A program made the position numbers and the translations under genes. From assembly GCA_025765595.1 (NCBI GenBank), contig JAIVFH010000373.1, positions 1-24,022 of the forward strand: 24,022 nucleotides of DNA. Reading direction: 5' to 3'. Position 1 is the stretch's first letter; the number at the start of each line of letters is the position of its first letter. This document shows positions 16,401 through 24,022 of the stretch, in pieces. Under the pieces are notes generated by a model that was not told the DNA's origin, searched no databases, and worked only from the letters and a program-made list of their open reading frames with translations. Source of the stretch: Obelidium mucronatum. Its lineage: Eukaryota > Chytridiomycota > Chytridiomycetes > Chytridiales > Chytriomycetaceae.

Positions 16401-18522
16401 ACTATCCCTTTCACACCAAAGCAGGGTATGTTGATGGCACTTTTTTTGTTTCGTTTGGATTTTGACATTTTTTTGGTATTAGTGGAGGCCATTCATTCAG
16501 GATCATCAACGGGATTAACTTTGGTTGTTGGACCACCTGGTTTGTTGACTTTATTCGGTTGAACAAAATTCAACGCCCTCTTACCCATAATGTCCGCAGG
16601 TACTGGAAAGACGGACTTGACTGTCCAGATCATTGCCAACATCTACCATAACTTCCCCAACGAAAAGACCCTGCTTGTGACGCATTCGAATCAGGCGTTA
16701 AACCAGCTGTTTGAAAAAATTGTTGCTTTGGATATCGATCAACGTCACGTTCTCCGTCTTGGTCATGGAACTGAAGATTTGGATTCTGCTGAAAACTGGG
16801 GAAAATACGGACGAGTGAATTCCTTCTTGGAGAAACGAATTGCATTGCTGGCACAAGTCGATGTCTTGGCCGCAAGTCTATACCTTCCAGGAGCACATGG
16901 ATATACCTGTGAAACGGCCGCAAACTTTTTCAATCAGCATGTTTCCCGCTTGTGGGAGCGCTTTACTGAAGTGCTGACCAAAGTAGACGTGACGGTCCAA
17001 GACTTGACAAACAACTTCCCTTTCCACTACTACTTTTCTTCAGCGCCATCACCGCTGTTTTATGAATCTCAGTCTATCGAAGATGCCAAGGATGTTGTAG
17101 ACGGCTGTTGGAGGCACATCCGCAAGATTTTTACAGAGTTGGAGGAGGTTCGAGCTTTCGAGTTATTGAGAAACAATCACGATCGCAGCAACTATCTGTT
17201 GATGAAGGAAGCCAAAATTGTGGCACTTACTTGTACCCATGCGGCTTTGAAGAGGCGGGAATTGGTGGCTCTTGGATTCAAGTACCATAATGTTATCATG
17301 GAAGAGGCGGCACAAATTCTTGAAGTGGAGGCCTTTATCCCTTTGCTGTTGCAATCAGCAGACCAGGACACTGGACTGTCCCGTTTGAAGCGTGTTGTGA
17401 TGATTGGAGACCACCACCAACTACCACCGATTGTCCAAAACAGTGCATTCCAAAAGTACGGGAACATGGAACAGTCGTTGTTTACGCGTTTGATCCGGTT
17501 AGGCGTCCCAGCGATCCAGCTGGACCAACAAGGACGATGTCGAAAGAGTTTAGCAGACCTCTTCCGTTGGAATTATGATTCTCAGTTACGTGATTTAGAT
17601 GCCGTTGTTTCCAAGACACATGAGTTTCAGTTGGCGAATCCTGGATTTGCGTTTGATTATCAGTTTGTGAATGTGGAGGATTATAATGGGAAGGGGGAGA
17701 CGGAGCCGATTCCGCATTTCTTGCAGAACTTGGGGGAGGCAGAGTATGTTGTTGCAACGTATCAGTATATGAGACTTTTGGGGTGAGTTCTTGTCTTGGC
17801 TTTTTTTTTGGCTGGAAGTTGACAGTATTGCATCTTTCAGTTACCCAGCCAGCAAGATTTCGATCTTGACCACCTATAATGGTCAAAAGGCGTTGATTGA
17901 AGATGTTTTGGAAAAGCGATGTCGTTGGAATCCGCTGTTTGGTCTTCCCCACCAAGTGGCGACGGTAGATAAATTCCAGGGTCAGCAAAACGACTATATC
18001 CTTCTGTCCCTTGTGCGCACCAAGACTGTCGGTCATTTGCGTGATGTACGGCGGTTGATTGTCGCGCTTTCAAGAGCTCGTTTGGGGCTCTATATTTTTG
18101 GACGACGTGAATTATTTGAAAACTGCTACGAACTCCAACCGGCATTGACAAAGCTTGTACAAGAACGGCCGAGTGATGGGTTTTGGCTTCGAGGAAAGGA
18201 GATTTGGGAGGCGGATGAGTTTACGAGACTTGTTGATGAGACTGGGGTTGCTTTGAAGAAGGGTGAGTGGAAGGTGGAGACCACTGGCGAGGATGGTGGG
18301 GATGCTGCTGTATTTGAGATTAAGGATGTTGTTCATGTGAGTTCTTCCCTTTTTAAAAGAAGGAATGTGATTTTTTTTAATGTTATTATTTTTTTTTTTT
18401 AGATGGGATCGTATGTGCATCAGATGATTGTGGAGCAAGTGGAGTATATGAAGGAGCAGAAAGAGATGCAAGTTCAAAATGAATCTGAAGATGTGGAAAT
18501 GGCTGAAGAAGCCGATGAATAA
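13429..18522 (+). CDS. AQR: Aquarius-type intron-binding spliceosomal RNA helicase (SF1)
   Basis: Ten exons: 13429..13797, 13854..14241, 14294..15012, 15070..15345, 15410..16117, 16173..16425, 16483..16539, 16600..17782, 17841..18336, 18403..18522; 1522 residues (human 1485). Aquarius is an SF1 helicase that binds introns upstream of the branch point in the catalytic spliceosome and links splicing to snoRNP and exon-junction assembly. Matches run through the whole protein: ARM-like N-terminal part (YLWPLF, LPTRRYL), [57 protein letters not shown], Walker A GPPGTGKTD (about 921-929), [14 protein letters not shown], Walker B variant [45 protein letters not shown] and [11 protein letters not shown]. 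The first 120 residues are Ala/Asp-rich and encoded by sharply GC-rich DNA. An intron splits Walker A after GPPG. AATAAA overlaps the stop (18518..18523). Confidence 0.96.
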
Positions 18523-18717
18523 ATAATGTTTTGTTATTTATGTCTTGTTGATGCATGATTGCCAAAAGAAGATTGGCAGCAAATCCCTCCTGAAAACCAA
18601 CCCTACCAAGTAAACACTCACTCTACTCCTCTTGATCCTTATACAACTGTTCTATGGGTAGATCACTATAGTTTAAACTTTCTTTTTTTTTTGGCGTGTA
18701 CACAGCTGCTCATCACC

Positions 18718-19896
18718 ATGACAGGAAACTATATCGCTGACAGTAGTCGTGTGTTCAACAGCCGTGGGCAACGCATATATGATGCCATCAGTGGCTTGCT
18801 TGGAACTTTCTTTTTCTTTATCATGTTGCTCTACGCTGGATTTAGAGGGCACAAGGTTGTTACTCAGGTAAAGCTAGCTTGGACGCGTTTGGAAGGAATA
18901 TCAAAACATACGAAACTCACTATCTACGGACGAAAACAAACAAAAAAAAACCTCACACAGCTCCCCGCGACATTTAGAACCACGAAACAACCCAACTTGA
19001 TTCCAATCGAGTACTTTGACGACTTATTCCCAAGCTCCGTTCCCTCCGCGTCCTTTGAGTTCCCCGCCGTAACCCTCTGCGCAGACGACCCAGCCGCCAC
19101 AATTGCAGTCACAGCGTGCTCCAAAATCACGACAGCGACAGGCGTGCACTGCGACAACACCGGAACCATTTCCGGGAATTTAGATGTCGAGGGAAGTTCA
19201 TTGAGTTGTGTGACTGTGAACCAGTATCCGGGAAGTATTTTGTACGCCAATGTTGCGGAGGATTTCCTCTCTGTTTCAGTGTCTGTGACTGGGACTCGTC
19301 CTGGTTTCCATGATGGTGTGATTGCGTATCTTCATGATCAATCGAATGCAACTTATGCGGATCAGTTTAATATGACTTTTGAGAACTCGTTTACTGCGGC
19401 GACTTATACTGTGGCTGAAGTGGCAATCAGGTATGAAACACGAAAAATTAAAGAAAACCACAAAGATATACAATTAACAGGGAATTTTCTATTGGTAATC
19501 TGTAGAAAAGTGATTGACATTGACTTGTATGGAAACTACGAAATTGATTTTGAATCCAAAGTTTCTTACTTGGGTATCAATGTTGAAAAGACAACGACTG
19601 GACCATCACCAATTACATTGGAGATTAAATACCCGGCACTTCAAGTCATTTATGAAAAAGAATTCCTGCCTTTGGATATGGTAACAACTTAAGTTTGTGC
19701 CAGAATTGCGGATATAGAATTAATTGTTGTTGTTTCTCAGTTTAACTGGCTTGGTGAAGTTGGAGGTGTTGCAGCTCTTCTGTTCTTCTTTCATAGTACT
19801 GTCATCTACATTGTTCCTTTGGTTCTCCTTCGCTTCGATCGCTATACAGATGTTAAGGGAAAGAAGGCCAATTATGAGAGTTTCACGAACTTCTAA
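18718..19896 (+). CDS. Small two-TM membrane protein with DEG/ENaC-like signatures
   Basis: Exons 18718..18867, 18961..19430, 19506..19680, 19741..19896; 316 residues. The start at 18718 has a strong context (CACCATGA) and leaves a 23-residue cytosolic N-terminus. TM1 is at about 24-43 (LLGTFFFFIMLLYAGF). Just after it comes EFPAVTLC (83-90), which resembles the FPAVTxC element that follows TM1 in degenerin/epithelial sodium channels. An ectodomain with four Cys and N-glycosylation sites (NATY, NMTF) follows. TM2 at about 269-293 starts LGEVGG, the position and pattern of DEG/ENaC pre-TM2, but the G-x-S filter motif is replaced by FFFHST. The protein is far shorter than usual for that family (450 or more). 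Introns 1 and 2 (93 and 75 nt) are stop-free multiples of three, so longer isoforms are possible. Family placement is tentative; an unnamed fungal two-TM family is the alternative. Confidence 0.65.
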
Positions 19897-19930
19897 ATAC
19901 AATTATATTTTCGTGAGTCACTTCAGTTAT

Positions 19931-19936
19931 AATAAA
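19931..19936 (+). terminator. Poly(A) signal of the two-TM protein gene
   Basis: AATAAA 34 nt after the stop at 19896, in an AT-rich 143-bp gap between two convergent genes. Confidence 0.5.
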
Positions 19937-20027
19937 GTAGATTCTTTTTATTTTGTGGAAATTGTTTATGCGAATCAAAGAAAACAACAATACATTCCTT
20001 CCATACAAATCAATTTGAAACTAAATC

Positions 20028-20033
20028 TTTATT
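20028..20033 (-). terminator. Poly(A) signal of the GCP6-like gene
   Basis: AATAAA on the minus strand, 6 nt beyond the GCP6-like stop codon (20040..20042). It lies only about 92 bp from the opposing signal at 19931-19936. Confidence 0.5.
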
Positions 20034-20039
20034 CGCCCT

Positions 20040-23000
20040 TCACCTTGAATAATACTTATTGAAATTGACAAAAACCAACAGCGAGTTCAGACTCCCATAG
20101 TCTTTACTTCCAAAGTTTCCATTGCCGGAGTTTTGCCCACTGTCCACAACATCCAAATGTTTCATTTTGTCGGCAACTTTTATGAATATGGATATTTTTT
20201 GCCGTACGCTATGGATGTCCTGGTCAACTTCAGAGCTTCCAATCGCAGCGTTTTCACATATTCTCCGAACATCTTCAAATACTTGCAAAAGGATATTCAT
20301 CATTGGTTTTTGCCCCGTCTCCAATAAGAGATACCAGGTTACTTGATTCAGCATCATCTCATGCGCTGTCTTAAGTGATTTCAAGTCGGTTATGCGATAG
20401 GTAGGTGGTTCTTTCAATCCATATCCAACACTTGATGACGAGAATCCAGCTGAAGCTGATTGTCCAGTCTCACACGCCAGCAGTGAGTTCATAAATTTGT
20501 GCCACGGAAAAAGACCCTCTTCGTGGAAATACTGTAGCAAGCTAGATATGAATTCAATAGCTTCCATTCTGAACCGGATCAAGAGGCTGGACTTTATCCC
20601 ACTTTCTCTCGGAAGAATAAGTCGGTGAAGGTCGGCCAGACACAGTTTGGTTTGGAGTAGCAGGGAAAAAAAGGAATTATACTTTTGAATAGACTGAGGC
20701 GTCAATAAATAGTCGAAGGGTGCTTTGGGAAAGTATTGAAGTGACAGGATATGAGTTGAAGTAGCAATCACAGGCCGAACTAGTTTGAACTTAGAGTTCC
20801 TCTTGTTCAGCTCCCCGCAAACGCCCGTTCCTATTTCCAAAAATTCCTTCAAAGACTGATGACATTCCGGACTGTGTGGTTTGGCTTGCGCCGTGGCAAA
20901 CTTCGAAAAATCGAAATCTTTCAAAAAGAATGCGCCTCCTATAAGAGACAATTCGTCCCTCAATTTCAAATCGCGGATGAAAACCAGCAAAGTCTGCGAC
21001 AAGCCATTGATAAGTATGTAGGAACTCAAATTGATTTATACATACCTCCTGAGAAATGAGATCGCACCGAGCGTATATAGCATTAAACAATGTCATTTCG
21101 AGAACAACGTCAAGCGATGTGGAATCTGAGTATTGGATATCCCTTGCAGGTAAAGCATCATCTGGATTTAGCCTTAACATCGGCGAGGGACATAAATACG
21201 TCAAAATTCCATGGCAAGAGCAAGTTGACCGTTTAATTACTGGAGATGCCAAATTAAATGCACCACTTTCAAGTGTGTTAAGCATATTTGAGTTTACGTT
21301 CGCTTTAACTGGCACCGATGCTGAAAAGAGGAGAGAGCTCGTATCTGGCCCTTCCGCCGAAGCGATAGCTGGTAAAACTAACGCCGAAGATTCACTCTGA
21401 TTGGATGCTTTTTGATTATTCGAGTCATAATCAACCTCCGCGACAATATCATCCTCGGCGCTATCCATAACTGGGGTTTCCTCGTGCAGAATTGCTTTCG
21501 TTTCTTCGATGACATTCCCTTCCTCTTCAGAGCAGATGGCTGAAGTTTCAAAACCAATTAAAGCACTCTCAGCGCTCTCCAAGATCTCATTCGCCGCCTC
21601 AATTTTGATTTCTTGAGATTGAACAGTATCCTCAAATGATTTTTGATCGATCGAGCCAACTTCTGCTTCCTGCATGAATATGTCTTCCTTCAATAGATTC
21701 CGTCTCTTCTCGGTCAACTCTCCTCGCCGAAGCGCCCAATCAGCCTTCATGGATTTCATTTCTAGATCCGCCATTCGTTTTGAATGTGCTAATTCCATCT
21801 CTCTCTTTGCAGCTTCTTGCTCCGCTTGCAACTCTTCCGCCATTTTTCGTTGACGTTGTAACGCCTCTTCAGCTTCTTGGAGTTTTTTGATTTCTTCGTT
21901 GTGACGGTATTCAGCCAGTTGCAACAAGAACTCTTGTACTTGAGACTTCCATTTGGTTTGTTTGTTGTTTCTTTTTTGAAGCCTTTTCTGGGTAAATGCC
22001 AAGACATACTCCTCCTGTTTGGTGTGAATATATATCAAAACCTAAGCTTCACTAAAAGCAATACCTTACTCTTTTTTGCTGAATGTTGATCAGTTCGTTG
22101 CGTCGCTTTAAGATTTGAGCTTGCATGGATTGGTGGACATCCGACTCGCGAGCAAAGAGGTAACTGGAATACGTATTGAAAAATTGATGGATTTCTTTCC
22201 GATATCTATGATGTCGGAAGAATTTCAGCTCTTGCAATTATAAAATGTTCCACTAACAATGCAACTTCAGACGGTTGAAGGACAATATACAACTTCGTTT
22301 CGTGCTTATCGTTGATGTGAAATAATTGATGGTTGGGATTGAAACTGCGAAGTAGTTGCAAACAAAATCCAGAGTGCTGAACCGCAGCAACGATTTTTGG
22401 AGGAATAAACGAAGGAATCAGACTTGCGTCCTAAAGAAGACAGAGCCGATGAGTCTGTTCATGTGTAAGAATAAAAAAGATCATCGTACCTGTATTTGAG
22501 CCATAGCTGTATCTAGGTCCAGCCGCGATACAGTTGGTGAGAAGAAAGATTCGAAATGATTCACTGAAGCGCCTCGCTGAGCCCCAACCAGGACAGACAA
22601 CATTTCTGTTAAAGGATTACAAGCTCTTTTGAATAGAGATCCTAGAACGTGCTGCAACACTTGTTGATGGGGAGCCAGGTACTGCGATTCCAGTGAAACC
22701 AAGACGTCATGAATTCGAGATAGCAAGGAAGCACTGGATAGAATCTCAGAATTCCGGGGATATTTCTCATTATCAATAGAGCATTCGCAAATCTCTGCCA
22801 TAGATTGAAGAAGGGTGTCCAGTGGTTCTATCATGTTCCAAACAGTCAGGAATCCTGCATATGGGTTTCCAGCAACATAATCATTGGCGGATAAAACAGA
22901 TGAACGAATTAAAGACAAGAAAGAACGAAGGCCGTCATAAAATATCAGTTCTGTAGCATTTATGCTGCAACAGGTCCTTAACATAAAAGAGCAATTCAGC

Positions 23001-23857
23001 AAAATAAACTCACATTTTATAAGACGGATACGACATGGATAGTCGCTCTAGTCGAAAAAAGTGTGACCCAAATGAAGCAAATTGGTGGATGATTCTGGGC
23101 AAAAATTACTGTTTTAAGTATAAGCAGTGGGGGGAAAGCCACTAACTCCTTATATACTGCGTTTGATGTCGACTCAATGCGGAGGTCAGGTCTTGATGGA
23201 ACTTGAAAAGATTGTGTTTTCTGATCCACTTTGAAGATGCTTGATTCAACGCCAACACACATGGCCAAACAGCTCTTCTTCCGACAAGTCAATCCAAGTT
23301 CTGAATAGCCAATTCGAAAGTACCTTCAAAAGCATTCGCCGACTCATGAAGTTGAATTCCTTAGGGTTCGAAAATAGTGTTTGGCTGAATCTAGAGCTCT
23401 GTTAGAACAAACCAAAGACATTCGCCAAGAGTGCATACTTGCGCATCGCAGCTTCGGATATATGCGCAGACTCTTCGGACAAAAGCTTCACTGGCTGTGG
23501 ATTGAATGCTTTGCCTTTGACATCTAGAATGTTGCCAAGCATATCCCACGAAGGGAGGAAGAGCTGGATTTAAGCAGTTAAATAGCTGGATATTCTGTTA
23601 TCTCATAGTGGCGGCTACCTCGGAATCCGTCGCTTCTACTGTTTCGAACATCGCGTTGTTTTGAATTTGGATGTAATTCTTGAATTGTTTTTCGACTATT
23701 GATTCAAAAGCAATCATACCAGAATACTACTATAGTTCTTAAGAGCTGGTTTTATTCCACAATCTACAGCTCTGCTAAATGATAGTCCGAATAAACTGTA
23801 ATAATGCTGGAGGCAATGGAATGGCAAAGTCATCAACAAATACTCCTGATCGGGCAT
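20040..23857 (-). CDS. Gamma-tubulin complex component, GCP6-like (Spc97/Spc98 family)
   Basis: Best model: 23857..23768, 23726..23619, 23563..23439, 23390..23344, 23300..23147, 23094..23014, 22964..22490, 22430..22258, 22205..22070, 22014..21046, 20993..20040 (1103 residues). Exons from 23300 leftwards are firm. The first four, with 41-48 nt introns, are tentative, and the gene may extend past the right edge. GCPs assemble the gamma-tubulin ring complex that nucleates microtubules at basal bodies and spindle poles. Visible: N-terminal GRIP region (GVESSIF, YKEIIHQFASFGSHFFRLERL, FYDGLRSFLSLI, CNPLTEMLSVLVG, IPSFIPPKIV). Then a long charged coiled coil (EEIKKLQEAEEALQRQRKMA onward) plus an acidic low-complexity stretch, the insertion that marks GCP6. 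The C-terminal GRIP region follows (YLLTPQSIQKYNSFFSLLLQ, HEMMLNQVTWYLL) and the end is VNFNKYYSR, like NFNNYY of animal GCP6. The 49-nt intron at 23013..22965 has an alternative acceptor 12 nt upstream, also in frame. Confidence 0.82.
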
Positions 23858-24022
23858 AAGGTCCGACAAATAACGGACTCATCCACACAAGTATTCCAAT
23901 TGTGGCTGAACAGTGAAATCAAAAACACATACCGAAAAAAAATATTTAAAAATAACTCAACTGCTCCAACCGACCAGAGTCCCAAAAACCCCCTTGCCCC
24001 AAGTCTTTCCAAAGCCTGTTAC
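23858..24022. other. Right-edge region, possible further 5' exon of the GCP6-like gene
   Basis: On the minus strand a Trp/Gly-rich frame near 24015-23960 (LWKDLGQGGFWDSGRLEQ) looks coding, and an acceptor-like TTTCACTGTTCAG follows. Two overlapping frames open at about 23890-23780, so I could not settle the splice pattern. The true start codon may lie outside the window. Confidence 0.3.

Overview
The window looks like nuclear DNA of an early-diverging, zoosporic fungus, most likely a chytrid. Genes carry short GT-AG introns (about 41-117 nt). The gene set includes a class C (GABA-B-like) receptor with a periplasmic-binding ectodomain, a fungal FMP30/NAPE-PLD enzyme, the spliceosomal helicase Aquarius and a GCP6-type gamma-tubulin complex protein. 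That mix fits chytrids better than yeasts or filamentous ascomycetes. No rRNA, tRNA, CRISPR array, transposon or virus-like element was seen.

Layout, left to right: the first 19 codons of a secreted protein (minus); stomatin-like protein 2 (minus) divergent from FMP30/NAPE-PLD (plus), both probably mitochondrial; a bZIP gene of HAC1/XBP1 type (minus); a leukotriene-A4-hydrolase-type M1 aminopeptidase (plus, six exons) converging on isovaleryl-CoA dehydrogenase (minus, six exons); a 1009-residue class C GPCR (minus, seven exons) ending 86 bp before the dehydrogenase start; Aquarius (plus, ten exons), whose start codon lies 61 bp from the receptor's; a small two-TM membrane protein with DEG/ENaC-like signatures (plus, four exons); and a GCP6-like protein (minus, about eleven exons) converging on it and reaching towards the right edge.

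The most striking signal is in the bZIP gene. Its open frame stops soon after the leucine zipper, yet about 0.8 kb downstream on the same strand, before the only poly(A) signal, lies an acidic activation-domain-like frame. A perfect 7-base-loop hairpin of the IRE1 cleavage type (CAG|CAGC in a GAGC/GCTC stem) lies 36 nt upstream of the stop codon. A second loop-like motif (CAG|CCGC) lies exactly at the start of the acidic frame. Cutting and joining at these two points fuses bZIP and activation domain in frame. This would be an unfolded-protein-response switch with an unusually long 807-nt unconventional intron. The 5' site is strong and the 3' hairpin is weak.

Other points of interest are the possible fungal DEG/ENaC relative, the SLP-2/FMP30 divergent pair, several very tight intergenic regions, frame-preserving stop-free introns and two sharply GC-rich first exons.
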